37,539 bases of DNA from Gammaproteobacteria bacterium. Lineage in GTDB: Bacteria; Pseudomonadota; Gammaproteobacteria; Xanthomonadales; SZUA-5. A program made the position numbers and the translations under genes. The notes under the pieces are model-generated. The model worked only from the letters and a program-made list of their open reading frames with translations, searched no databases and had not been told where the DNA came from. The stretch's first letter is position 1. Every line of letters begins with the position of its first letter. The DNA is taken from positions 1 through 37,539 of the forward strand of contig JAUIFV010000029.1 in assembly GCA_030430155.1 (NCBI GenBank), read 5' to 3'. Of this stretch, positions 16,999 through 25,456 are shown piece by piece.

Positions 16999-19173
16999 AT
17001 GATCACATCCAGTTTCGTTCTGGCTCTCATCCTGGCCGCGCAGACGCCGCCATCGCCTACCCCTCTGGAACCGGTGGTCAGCGTCGCGGCTCGCGCCGAG
17101 CAGCCGCTGCGCGAGGTCGCCGGGACTGTGTCGCTGATCGAGTCCGAACGCCTGCAGCAGACCCTGGCCGGCGATCTGGGCGAGGCCCTGCGCTACGAAC
17201 CCGGCGTCAGCGTGCCGCGCGATGCGGTGCGCTTTGGCGCCAGCGGCATCAGCATGCGCGGACTGGGCGGCAATCGGGTTGGCCTGTGGGTGGACGACGT
17301 GCCGGTGGGTGAGGGTTTCGCCATCGGCAGCTTCTCCAACGCTGATCGCGGCAGTCTGGAAACCGCATTCCTGTCCCGAATTGAACTGATGCGCGGGCCG
17401 GCATCCTCGCTGTATGGCTCGGACGCGCTGGCAGGCGTGGTCAGCCTGCGCACCTTCAAGGCTGCAGATCTGCTCGCCGAGGTCGACGGAGGCAGCGCGG
17501 TGCGCACCCGTTTGCTCGCCAGCAGCGCCAACGACAGCTTGCAGAGCAGCGCGCTGGGCGCTTGGCAGCTGGGTCACTTCGACCTGCTTGCCGGCGTAGT
17601 ACACCGCCGCGGTAGCGAGCGCGAGACGCGCCCGCGCAGCGGTGGCCTGGAGGCCAACCCGAGCGACGTGTCCGGCAGTGGCCTGCTGCTGAAAATGGGA
17701 GTGGACCAGGGCTGGGGCGGTCGCCATGAGCTGTCGGTGGAGCGCACCGCCGAGCGCCTGGAGAGCGACTTGCGCTCCTTCGTGGGCGGGCCGGCACAGT
17801 ACGCCACCACCACGCAGATGCTCGGCGACGATGAGTTGGTCCGGCAACGCTGGTCGCTGCAAAGCAGCTTTCCGCTGACCCTTTCAGGGCTGGACAATCT
17901 GCGCTTGAGTCTGTGGCAGGCCGAATCGCGATCAGCGCAGCGCACCCTGCAAACCCGACGCGCCGCCCCGCCACGCACTCCACACTCATTACGTGACCGG
18001 CTGTTTGTGTACAAGGACCGCAGCATCGGTTTGAGCGTGCGTGGCGAGGGCCGCTTCGGTATCGGGGGCTCAGAGCACTGGCAGGTCTTTGGCCTGGATC
18101 TGCGGCGCAGCGACATCAGCGAACTGCGCGACGCGACCGAGACCAACCTCGACACGGGCGCGGTGACCAACGTGCTGATCGGTGAACGCTTTCCGCTGCG
18201 CGACTTCCCGCCCACCCGCAGTGACCAGTTGGGCATCTACTGGCAGGACGAGGTGCAGTTCGGCAACGGCCGGCTGACGCTGATTCCCGGCATCCGCCAC
18301 GATCGAGTGCGGATCGATGCACGCCCCGATCGGCTGTTCATCGAAGACAACCCCAACTTCGCGGCCGCCGATCTGAAAGCGGCACGCACGACGGCCAAGC
18401 TGGGGCTGCGCTGGGCACTATCACCGCACTGGCAGCTCTACAGCCAATATGCGCAGGGTTTCCGCGCACCGCCGGCGTCTGACCTCAATGTCGGCTTCAC
18501 CATTCCCGCCTTCAACTACGTCGCCCTGCCCAATCCTGATCTACGCCCGGAGCGCAGTCAGGGGCTGGAGCTGGGACTGCGCTGGCTGGGCTCGGCCGGC
18601 AGCGCGGAACTGGTGGTCTTTCACAATCGCTACCGGGACTTGATCGAATCGCGGGTCAATCTGGGCCGCGACCCCGACAGCGGCGCGCTGGTCTTTCAGT
18701 CCATCAACCGCGCCGAAGCCACGATCGAGGGCATGGAAGTGCGCGGGGAGTTCGCCCTGCCGCATCCGGACTACTCACTGATCGGCTCGCTGGCTTGGGC
18801 CCGCGGTCAGGACGACGCGCGATCGCTGCCGCTGAACAGCGTCGAACCGGCGCGCTTGGTCGTCGGTATGGTCTACGAGCCCATCGACGGCCGCCAGCGT
18901 GTCGAGCTGACCGCAACTGCGGTCGCCGCCAAACAGCGGATTGACCACTCCGCCGGCGATCTCTTCAGCGCACCGGGCTACGTCGTCATCGATGCCTATT
19001 GGCGGATGGCGCTGAGCCCGCGCGTGGAGATCAACCTGGGCCTGTTCAATCTGACCAACCAGCGCTACTGGCCCTGGTCCAGTGTCGCCGGCCTCGAAGC
19101 CAGCGCGCCCGAAGTCGATCTGTACACGGCGCCGGGCCGCAGCTTCGGTGCGTCCGTGCAGTACCGCTGGTAG
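16999..19173 (+). CDS. TonB-dependent outer-membrane receptor
   Basis: A 724-residue receptor: signal peptide (about residues 1-15), a possible TonB-box region (EPVVSVAARAE), the plug domain at about 35-150 (SLIESERLQQTLAGDLGEAL, SGISMRGLGGNRVGLWVDDVPV, RIELMRGPASSLYGSDALAGVV) and a 22-strand barrel ending in SVQYRW with a terminal aromatic. FRAPP and NPDLRPE are present; in heme receptors these motifs flank a conserved His, which is absent here. The substrate (heme, siderophore, copper or other) is therefore undecided. It is divergent from nirS and next to the FNR gene, with its own FNR-type box, so import under low oxygen of a metal or cofactor needed for denitrification is an inference. 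Confidence 0.9.
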   Translation: MITSSFVLALILAAQTPPSPTPLEPVVSVAARAEQPLREVAGTVSLIESERLQQTLAGDLGEALRYEPGVSVPRDAVRFGASGISMRGLGGNRVGLWVDDVPVGEGFAIGSFSNADRGSLETAFLSRIELMRGPASSLYGSDALAGVVSLRTFKAADLLAEVDGGSAVRTRLLASSANDSLQSSALGAWQLGHFDLLAGVVHRRGSERETRPRSGGLEANPSDVSGSGLLLKMGVDQGWGGRHELSVERTAERLESDLRSFVGGPAQYATTTQMLGDDELVRQRWSLQSSFPLTLSGLDNLRLSLWQAESRSAQRTLQTRRAAPPRTPHSLRDRLFVYKDRSIGLSVRGEGRFGIGGSEHWQVFGLDLRRSDISELRDATETNLDTGAVTNVLIGERFPLRDFPPTRSDQLGIYWQDEVQFGNGRLTLIPGIRHDRVRIDARPDRLFIEDNPNFAAADLKAARTTAKLGLRWALSPHWQLYSQYAQGFRAPPASDLNVGFTIPAFNYVALPNPDLRPERSQGLELGLRWLGSAGSAELVVFHNRYRDLIESRVNLGRDPDSGALVFQSINRAEATIEGMEVRGEFALPHPDYSLIGSLAWARGQDDARSLPLNSVEPARLVVGMVYEPIDGRQRVELTATAVAAKQRIDHSAGDLFSAPGYVVIDAYWRMALSPRVEINLGLFNLTNQRYWPWSSVAGLEASAPEVDLYTAPGRSFGASVQYRW

Positions 19174-19221
19174 CCACAATCGGCTGCCCACCCTGGCCCG
19201 GACCCCTCAAACCAAGGCAAA

Positions 19222-20004
19222 ATGCGGCAGCATTTTGTTGGAGGGATCGCGTTGCTTGGGCAAACCGAAACGCTGTGGCCGGCGTCGCCGGTGGACGATG
19301 GCGACCAGCAGCACTTTTGCAGCACCTGCGTCTTTGGCAACTTGTGCATGCCCAACGGATATAGCAAGGACGCGCTGCGCGAACTGCATTGCCTGGTCGA
19401 GCATGTCGGCCCATTCCGCACCGGAACCGAGATCTTCCGCAGCGGCGGCGAGTTCACCGCGGTCTATTCGGTGCGCGCCGGGGTGGTCAAGACGGTGGTC
19501 CGCGATGATCGCGGCCGCGAGCAGATCCTCGGCTTTCATACCCCGGGTGAACTGGTCGGACTGAACGCCGTCTATGGCGACCGCTACCCCTGCAATGCGG
19601 TCGCCGTCGACACGGTGATGGTTTGCCGTTTCTCTTTTCCGGCCATCGCCACCCTGTCGGCGAAGATCCCCGACCTGCAGCACACCCTGTTCAAGCTGAT
19701 GGCCAAGGACATCGGCACCGCGCAGATGGGCAAGGGCGACTTCAGCGCCGAGGAGCGATTTGCGGCATTCCTGGTCAACTGGTGCGAGCGACTGGCCGAA
19801 CGCGGCTATTCGGACCGCCGGATCTCTTTGCCAATGCCCCGCGGCGACATCGCCAATCACCTCAACCTGGCCCCGGAGACGGTGAGCAGAGTGATCCGAC
19901 GTTTGATCGATGAGGGTGTGCTGGCGGTGGACCGACGCGATGTGGAGGTGCTCAACAAGAGCGCTCTGCGCAGCTACGCCGCATCCTTGCTGCAGCGGGC
20001 CTGA
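19222..20004 (+). CDS. FNR/Anr-type oxygen-responsive Crp family regulator
   Basis: A 260-residue Crp/Fnr regulator. Cysteines C33, C36 and C42 in FCSTCVFGNLCMPN and C135 in DTVMVCRF correspond in spacing and context to C20, C23, C29 and C122 of E. coli FNR, so an oxygen-labile 4Fe-4S cluster is expected. A cyclic-nucleotide-like beta roll spans about 60-150, and the helix-turn-helix contains GDIANHLNLAPETVSRVIRRL, with the E..SR residues that read TTGAT half-sites. It should activate anaerobic genes, here nirS, the TonB receptor, norZ and nnrS through nearby boxes. A TTG at 19252 has a far better ribosome site (GGAGGG, 6 bases before) than the ATG at 19222, so the true protein may lack the first ten residues. 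The cysteines rule out a Dnr-type NO sensor. Confidence 0.93.
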   Translation: MRQHFVGGIALLGQTETLWPASPVDDGDQQHFCSTCVFGNLCMPNGYSKDALRELHCLVEHVGPFRTGTEIFRSGGEFTAVYSVRAGVVKTVVRDDRGREQILGFHTPGELVGLNAVYGDRYPCNAVAVDTVMVCRFSFPAIATLSAKIPDLQHTLFKLMAKDIGTAQMGKGDFSAEERFAAFLVNWCERLAERGYSDRRISLPMPRGDIANHLNLAPETVSRVIRRLIDEGVLAVDRRDVEVLNKSALRSYAASLLQRA

Positions 20005-20058
20005 GCTCAACTCGGAACGGGATTGCGGTGTAGAGGACCGCTGCCCGTCGGCCGGACG

Positions 20059-20466
20059 TCACCCCGCCAGCCAGTTCCGTAGAACGCCGAGGGGATGGTG
20101 TGCGCGGGCGATACTCACCATCAGGCCGATGCAAGCCAGCGCAAGCGTCAAATAGCCAGCCCGTGACCAAGCCGAGCGCTCACCGCGTAGTGCTCTGCTT
20201 CCGGCCAGCACATAGAGCACCAGCAACACCAGTTTGACCGTCAGCCAATGATTGGCGAAAACCGCGCCGGGCAGAATTGCCAGCAGCATCAGCGCAGCGG
20301 TCAGCAGCGTCGTGTCAATGCTGTAGCTGAGGTAGCGAAGCGGTGCCGCCAGCGCAAAGCGCGGCCGGCCCGCCAGCACCAGCACCCCGCGAATGACCAG
20401 CAGCAGCACGCTGGCGAAGACGCAGAGCACGTGCAGGTCTTTGATTTGTGGGTAGAACTGGATCAT
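20059..20466 (-). CDS. SirB2 family membrane protein
   Basis: A 135-residue protein with four hydrophobic segments, beginning MIQFYPQIKDLHVLCVFASVLLLVIRGVL. The HxxxV start, LRYLSYSIDTTLLTAALML and NHWLTVKLVLLVLYVLAGSRAL agree with the SirB2 family. Function is not established; the family resembles small heme-binding or electron-transfer membrane proteins in having conserved histidines. It is 73 bases downstream of norZ and probably on the same transcript, so a role linked to NO or quinol chemistry is possible. The ATG chosen is the family start; upstream residues in the frame overlap the norZ end. Confidence 0.85.
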   Translation of the reverse strand: MIQFYPQIKDLHVLCVFASVLLLVIRGVLVLAGRPRFALAAPLRYLSYSIDTTLLTAALMLLAILPGAVFANHWLTVKLVLLVLYVLAGSRALRGERSAWSRAGYLTLALACIGLMVSIARAHHPLGVLRNWLAG

Positions 20467-20539
20467 TGCCGGACTCTGATGCGCCGAGCTGCGGGGGCAA
20501 GCCCGCAGCTCGGATGGACAACTTGCGGAAAGGGCAAAG

Positions 20540-22804
20540 CTAGCTTCGCTGCTCAACCAGTACCGGCTCGGCTTTGGGTTTCAGCCACAGCCGCAGCGTG
20601 AACCAGGCCAGCATGATCGCCCCAGCGGAGAAGATCGTATCGCCGGGCACACGCATCCAGACCAGCAGTTCGATGATCGGTTTGCCCATGAAGTCCGCCG
20701 AACGGGCATACCAGTAGCCGTGCTCCAGCGCGGCCTGCAGCTGCAATACGCCCATCGGCAGCAGGGTAAGCAGCGCCATCAGCGCCAGTCCGATGTTCAG
20801 ACTCCAGAAGGCACCGCGGAGCAGGCCCGGGTTCCAGACCGTATCCGGCTTCAGGCCACGCAGACAGAACAGCATCAGTCCGATGCCGAGCATGCCATAG
20901 ACGCCAAACAGTGCGGTGTGGCCATGCAGCGGGGTCAAATTCAGACCCTGCATGTAGTAGAGCGCCAGCGGCGTGTTGATCAGAAAGCCGAACAGACCGG
21001 CACCGACCAGATTCCAGAACGAGACCGCCAGGAAGAACATGATCGGCCAGCGGTAGCGGGCCATCCACGGGGTGGCTCGGGAATGACTCCAGGTGTCGTA
21101 GGCTTCCAGCCCGATCAGCGCCAGCGGCACCACCTCCAGCGCCGAGAAGCTGGCGCCCAGCGCCAACACCGCCGTGGTGGTGCCGGTGAAGTACAGGTGG
21201 TGGAAGATTCCCAATACGCCGCCGGCCATGAACACGATGGTGGCGAACAGCACGTTGATGGTCGCGGTCTTGCCGCGGATCAGACCCAGCTTGACGAACA
21301 GGAAGCTGATCACCGCAACGGCGAAGACCTCGAAGAAGCCTTCCACCCAAAGGTGCACTACCCACCAGCGCCAGTATTCGACCATCGCGATATGGGTGTG
21401 CTCACCCCACATCAGGCCGGCGCCGTAGAACATGCCGATGGCCACGGTGGACAGGAATAACAGGCCGACAATGGAGGACATCTCATCGCGCCGCTGCATG
21501 GCCGGCCACAGCGCCCGGCCAACCAGGAACAGCCACAGCATCAGGCCGATGAACAGGAATATCTGCCAGAAGCGGCCGATATCCACATACTCCCAACCCT
21601 GGTGACCAAACCAGAAATTGTGCTCCAGTCCGAGGTTTTGCATCACCGCAAACCACTGGCCGGCAAAGGCGCCGACCACGATGATCAGCAGACACACAAA
21701 CAGCACGTTGACCCCGAGGCGCTGGAACTTCGGCTCCACGCCGGAGATCGCCGGACCGATGTACAGACCCGTGGCCAGCCAGGCGGTGGCGATCCACAGC
21801 ACCGCCAGCTGGGTGTGCCAGCTGCGGGTCAGCGCATAGGGCAGGATCTCGGCCAGCTTGATGCCGTAGGCCTCCTGCCCTTCCACCTGGTAGTGCGCAG
21901 TCGCTGCGCCGAGCACGATCTGCACCAGAAACAGCGCCAGCACCACCCAGAAGTACTTGGCGGTGGCGCGCATCGACGGGGTGATTTTCAGCCCGCGCAG
22001 CGGATCGGTCGCCGGCGGCACCACCGGCTGCTCCCGTCCGTGCCAAACGGCGTAGTGCCAGCCCAGCAGGGCAATACCGGCAATCATGAACAGGATGCTG
22101 AACATGGTCCACATGAAGCTGCTGGCCGTTGGGGTGTTGCCGGCCAGCGGTTCATAGGGCCAGTTCTGGGTGTAGCTGATCGTGCTGCCCGGACGTTCCG
22201 CCGCGGCCGCCCAGGCGGTCCACCAGAAGAAGGCGGTGACCGCCTGCCGGTGCGCCGGGTCGGGGATGGTGTCCTCGCGCATGGCGTAGGATTCGCGCAG
22301 CTCGGCACTGCGCGGATCATCGCCAAAGACGCTCACATAGTGCTCGGCCACGCTGCGCATGGCGGCAGCGCGCAGCGGGGACACGGTGATGGTGGCGCTT
22401 TCCGGATCATAGGTGTTGCTCCTTAGCTCCGGCTGCACTCGGGCAGTCAACGCCGCCTGGGCGGCCGCATCCAAGGCCTCGAAGGACTGCCCATGCTCTT
22501 GCAGGGCCAGCGATTCCAGCATCGCGATGGCTTCCCGATGCAGCCAGTCAGCCGACCAGTCCGGCGCAACCAGCGCGCCGTGACCCCAGATCGAGCCCAG
22601 CTGCTGACCGCCGATGCTCTGCCAGACCTGACGACCCAGCTCCATGTCCGCCCGGGTATACAGCACTTCACCCTGAGTGCTGACCACCTGCTCGGGCAGC
22701 GGTGGCGCCTGTCGATGCACTTCGCCACCCATCCACAGCAGCACCGAGAAGGTGACTACCAACAGCACCGCCAGTCCTATCCATAGTCGCTTGGTGGTAT
22801 CCAC
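20540..22804 (-). CDS. norZ: Quinol-dependent nitric oxide reductase, single-subunit (NorZ type)
   Basis: A 754-residue heme-copper-type membrane enzyme that reduces two NO to N2O using quinol. Its length and N-terminal extension (after the first TM at 9-25: QVVSTQGEVLYTRADMELGRQVWQSIGGQQLGSIWGHGA) are typical of qNor, which has no separate NorC. Fourteen or so TM segments follow, with motifs HNFWFGHQGWEYVDIGRFWQ, VEYWRWWVVHLWVEGFFEVF (active-site His and Glu region) and GIFHHLYFTG (heme-ligand histidines). It starts at GTG with GAGGGAG seven bases upstream. Two FNR-type boxes lie upstream at 22874 and 23039. With NirS it gives nitrite to N2O, and it also detoxifies NO. Confidence 0.96.
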   Translation of the reverse strand: MDTTKRLWIGLAVLLVVTFSVLLWMGGEVHRQAPPLPEQVVSTQGEVLYTRADMELGRQVWQSIGGQQLGSIWGHGALVAPDWSADWLHREAIAMLESLALQEHGQSFEALDAAAQAALTARVQPELRSNTYDPESATITVSPLRAAAMRSVAEHYVSVFGDDPRSAELRESYAMREDTIPDPAHRQAVTAFFWWTAWAAAAERPGSTISYTQNWPYEPLAGNTPTASSFMWTMFSILFMIAGIALLGWHYAVWHGREQPVVPPATDPLRGLKITPSMRATAKYFWVVLALFLVQIVLGAATAHYQVEGQEAYGIKLAEILPYALTRSWHTQLAVLWIATAWLATGLYIGPAISGVEPKFQRLGVNVLFVCLLIIVVGAFAGQWFAVMQNLGLEHNFWFGHQGWEYVDIGRFWQIFLFIGLMLWLFLVGRALWPAMQRRDEMSSIVGLLFLSTVAIGMFYGAGLMWGEHTHIAMVEYWRWWVVHLWVEGFFEVFAVAVISFLFVKLGLIRGKTATINVLFATIVFMAGGVLGIFHHLYFTGTTTAVLALGASFSALEVVPLALIGLEAYDTWSHSRATPWMARYRWPIMFFLAVSFWNLVGAGLFGFLINTPLALYYMQGLNLTPLHGHTALFGVYGMLGIGLMLFCLRGLKPDTVWNPGLLRGAFWSLNIGLALMALLTLLPMGVLQLQAALEHGYWYARSADFMGKPIIELLVWMRVPGDTIFSAGAIMLAWFTLRLWLKPKAEPVLVEQRS

Positions 22805-22873
22805 CTTTGCACTCCCTCATCTGTCTGAAAGTCGATCGATGACAGATGCTGAGCGCTGCTCACGATGCCGCCC

Positions 22874-22887
22874 ATGATCCAGATCAG
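22874..22887 (-). promoter_or_regulatory. Weak FNR-type box near norZ
   Basis: ATGAT-CCAG-ATCAG matches the TTGAT-N4-ATCAA consensus at 8 of 10 positions and shares the CCAG spacer with the TonB-receptor box. Its centre is about 76 bases from the norZ GTG, the distance expected for a -41.5 activator site with a short leader. Confidence 0.45.
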
Positions 22888-23038
22888 GAAAGCCCGATTC
22901 TTTGGCGTCAACTGTCGATGCCAACGCAGATTCTTCGGCAGAGTGCCCGGCGCCCGCACGACCGGGTTGGGAATCGCAATTACCCCCCCCAGCTTCTCGA
23001 CCCAAGGCCGCGGCTGCGACGCGTCTTTCCAATCCCGC

Positions 23039-23052
23039 TTGATACGAATCAA
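23039..23052. promoter_or_regulatory. Perfect FNR/Anr box between norZ and nnrS
   Basis: TTGAT-ACGA-ATCAA is an exact match to the FNR/Anr palindrome. It lies 235 bases from norZ and 179 from nnrS, so it could serve either or both promoters with long leaders. The 426-base region 22805-23230 also has a run of eight C at 22983-22990, a weaker box at 22874 and a 16-bp stem at 23150-23189; no gene was supported in it. Confidence 0.75.
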
Positions 23053-23149
23053 GGCGGGCATTTGCACCAGCTGACAAGCTCACTGCGTGCCGAGTCGCAA
23101 AGTACGGCCTAGCTGCTGCGATCACGCAACTCGGCACATGGCAACGGTA

Positions 23150-23189
23150 AGCGCTCGATGCTGTGCTCTCTCCCACAGCACCGAGCGCT
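23150..23189. promoter_or_regulatory. 16-bp stem-loop in the nnrS leader
   Basis: AGCGCTCGATGCTGTG, an eight-base loop (CTCTCTCC), then CACAGCACCGAGCGCT: 16 paired positions with a single G-T-type mismatch. It ends 41 bases before the nnrS ATG. It could be a protein-binding inverted repeat, a leader RNA structure or a terminator-like block; there is no T-tract. Confidence 0.55.
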
Positions 23190-23230
23190 GATCGCCGTCA
23201 TCCCTCCTCTCAATCACACACTCGTTCACG

Positions 23231-24445
23231 ATGTCACCGCAATCCATCGCTCAACTGTTCGCAGCGGCGCCGCATCGGCTGCTGTTCTTCGGCGGGGTCA
23301 GCGCGCTGCTGCTGTCGATGATCTGGTGGGCGGCGTGGCTGGGCGCGCTGCGTTCCGGCTGGTGGACGATGCCGCTACCGTCCATCCCTGCCGGATGGGC
23401 ACACGCCATCGGTATGCAGTACATGGCGATCCCGCTGTTCATGTTCGGCTTTCTGCTCACCGTCTTTCCGCGCTGGATGAACCTGCCGGCGCTGGGTTTT
23501 CGGGCCTATCTTCCGGTCAGCGGCAGCCTCTTTGTCGGCTACGTGGCTTTCCACCTGGGCCTGCTCGGCTACCCGCTCATCGTCAACGCGAGTTTGCTGG
23601 TGGTGACCATCGGCTGGGCAATTGGCCTGATCGTGTTACTGCGTCTGCTATGGCTGGACGGCGCGCGCACCTACCACGCCAACGCCTGCTGGTTCGCGTT
23701 GGGCATGGGCTTTTTGGGCTTGCTGCTGGTGCTTGGATACCAGGCCAACGGCGACGCTCGCCTGCTCTACGGCGCAATCAAGCTTGGCACTTTCGGGCTG
23801 CTGTTGCCGATCGTCCTCAGCGTTGGCCACCGCATGGTGCCGTTCTTTTCCAGTCTGGTTATCGACAACTATCAGCCCTTCAGACCCGGATGGGTGCTCA
23901 TCGTCCTGCTAGCGCTGAGTCATGCCCATATGCTCTTGGAACTGGTACACGGACAGCGCTGGCTGTGGTTGGTGGACCTGCCGATGACAATCCTGGGTGC
24001 ATGGCTGAGTTGGCGCTGGGGGCTTTTTCGAACAGCGCACAATCGCTTGCTGCTGGTACTCCACCTGAGCTTCGCCTGGTTCCCGATCAGCTTCGCGCTG
24101 TTCGCCCTGCAGAGTCTGATCTACTGCTTTGATGGCAGCTTTGTGATGGGCCGGGCGCCAGTCCACGCCCTGACCATCGGCCTGTTTGGCAGCATCTTGG
24201 TGGCAATGGTGACTCGGGTCACTCAGGGCCATTCCGGACGCCCACTGCAAATGGGTACTGTGCCCTGGCTCAGCTTCCTTTCACTGCAACTGGTGGCAGT
24301 GATACGGGTGCTTGGCGAACTGGGCAGCGATCCGCTGCTGTGGCAGTGCATCGCCGCGCTGGCCTGGGTAATCGCGCTGTTGCCTTGGGCACTGCGCTCG
24401 GCGTGGATCTACCTGACGCCGCGCATTGACGGCAAACCGGGATAG
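23231..24445 (+). CDS. nnrS: NnrS family NO-response membrane protein
   Basis: A 404-residue polytopic protein with about twelve TM segments. It matches the NnrS family: HRLLFFGGVSALLLSMIWW, HAIGMQYMAIPLFMFGFLLTVFPRWMNLP (family signature GFLLT..P.W), GHRMVPFF, and VHALTIGLFGSILVAMVTRVTQGHSGRPL near the C-terminus. NnrS is a heme- and copper-containing inner-membrane protein reported to relieve nitrosative stress by lowering iron-NO complexes, and is usually regulated by NO or oxygen regulators. It is divergent from norZ, sharing a region with a perfect FNR box and a strong stem-loop. Confidence 0.94.
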   Translation: MSPQSIAQLFAAAPHRLLFFGGVSALLLSMIWWAAWLGALRSGWWTMPLPSIPAGWAHAIGMQYMAIPLFMFGFLLTVFPRWMNLPALGFRAYLPVSGSLFVGYVAFHLGLLGYPLIVNASLLVVTIGWAIGLIVLLRLLWLDGARTYHANACWFALGMGFLGLLLVLGYQANGDARLLYGAIKLGTFGLLLPIVLSVGHRMVPFFSSLVIDNYQPFRPGWVLIVLLALSHAHMLLELVHGQRWLWLVDLPMTILGAWLSWRWGLFRTAHNRLLLVLHLSFAWFPISFALFALQSLIYCFDGSFVMGRAPVHALTIGLFGSILVAMVTRVTQGHSGRPLQMGTVPWLSFLSLQLVAVIRVLGELGSDPLLWQCIAALAWVIALLPWALRSAWIYLTPRIDGKPG

Positions 24446-24457
24446 GCACATGTCCCG

Positions 24458-25291
24458 CTAACGCACGGTTCCCGCATCGTTGAGCAACCAGTCGTAGTCC
24501 AAATGGCGAATGCGATAGTCGCCCTTCGCCAATGCGGCGGCTTGCTCGTCATCCAACCCCAAATCATCAGCGTATAGGGCGAGAAACCCGGCCAGGGAAT
24601 CTGCGCCCCTGAAGCCCAGCTCAAAGTCGTCGCCGTACCAGCCGAAGATCTTCGAGACCTGCACCGTCTGCGACTGCACATCGACGCGGTTACGGCCGCG
24701 ATCGGCCAGGAAACGCCGGGTCTGATCCTCCAGCTGGGCTTCCAGCTGTTCAGCCGTGTAGGCCTCCGGACGCAGCGCCGGGCAACCCACCGAGGCGCAA
24801 TTCACCGCGAAATGGATACGTGGATCGTCGTACTCGGCGCTGCCGCGCAGCAGTTCGTGTTCGATCTCATCCAGCGAGCGCTTGGTCCCGAGCAGATCTA
24901 CAAACTCCTGCTTCCAGGGCGAACTGAACCAGCTACCCAGGTCCTTGATCGATTCCAGGTCCGGATACTTGGTCAGGATCAGCTCGATGGTGAAAGCGTT
25001 GTAGGCATTGATCAGAAAGGCCCAGCGCTGCGCCTTGTTCCACCGCTGGTAGGAGTCCACGCTCACCGCCGACAGCGCAGCCAAATACTCACCCAGCTGC
25101 TGTCGATCCTCCGCAAAGCCCGCGTAGTCCACGCCGCTAGCGGTGCCCGCTGCGTTCCAACTCACGTGCTTTGCCAACAGCCCCGTCCACTGGGCCGCAG
25201 CGACATCGCCAGCGCGAGCCGGACTGGCCGATCCCACCAAGCATGCCGCGAACGCCACGATCAGCGCGTAGTACCCAACCACTGTGTTCAT
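24458..25291 (-). CDS. DUF547 domain secreted protein
   Basis: A 277-residue protein with a signal peptide (residues 1-27, ending SPARAG) and a DUF547 domain at about 75-200: RWAFLINAYNAFTIELIL, then IEHELLRGSAEYDDPRIHFAVNCASVGCPALRPEAYTAEQLEAQL, which are the family's two signature blocks. Later residues contain SKIFGWYGDDFE. The function of DUF547 is unknown; the conserved N-x-Y-N and H-F-x-x-N-C-x-S motifs suggest an enzyme with a Cys/His active site. GGGAG precedes the ATG. Its stop is 12 bases from the convergent nnrS stop. Confidence 0.92.
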   Translation of the reverse strand: MNTVVGYYALIVAFAACLVGSASPARAGDVAAAQWTGLLAKHVSWNAAGTASGVDYAGFAEDRQQLGEYLAALSAVSVDSYQRWNKAQRWAFLINAYNAFTIELILTKYPDLESIKDLGSWFSSPWKQEFVDLLGTKRSLDEIEHELLRGSAEYDDPRIHFAVNCASVGCPALRPEAYTAEQLEAQLEDQTRRFLADRGRNRVDVQSQTVQVSKIFGWYGDDFELGFRGADSLAGFLALYADDLGLDDEQAAALAKGDYRIRHLDYDWLLNDAGTVR

Positions 25292-25362
25292 CCCAAGCTC
25301 CCTGCCACGTACCTACCCAGACCGCCCTGCGCGACACATTCTCGCACCGCGCCGCACCCCCA

Positions 25363-25426
25363 CTGGGCCATGAGCCCTGGGCCCTGTGCCCTGAGCATTC
25401 CCTGAGCCCTAGCCCTCAGCCCTGTG
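25363..25426. repeat. Array of degenerate GCCCTG heptamers
   Basis: About eight units of the type NGCCCTG (GAGCCCTG, GGCCCTG, TGCCCTG, AGCCCT...) in a row, related to the right arm of the element at 4373-4402. It is in the 165-base gap between the divergent DUF547 and EamA genes, ending about 31 bases before the EamA ATG, so it may lie in that gene's promoter or leader. Confidence 0.65.
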
Positions 25427-25456
25427 TAAACTGCACCGCCCATTCCAATCCCCCCA

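Noticed and set aside
19222-20004. Dnr- or NnrR-type NO sensor
   Set aside because: Those proteins lack the N-terminal cysteine cluster; here four cysteines are spaced as in FNR.
22777-23067. A possible 96-residue gene upstream of norZ on the minus strand
   Set aside because: Its first codons contain the perfect FNR box and it overlaps the norZ start; no motif or ribosome site supports it.
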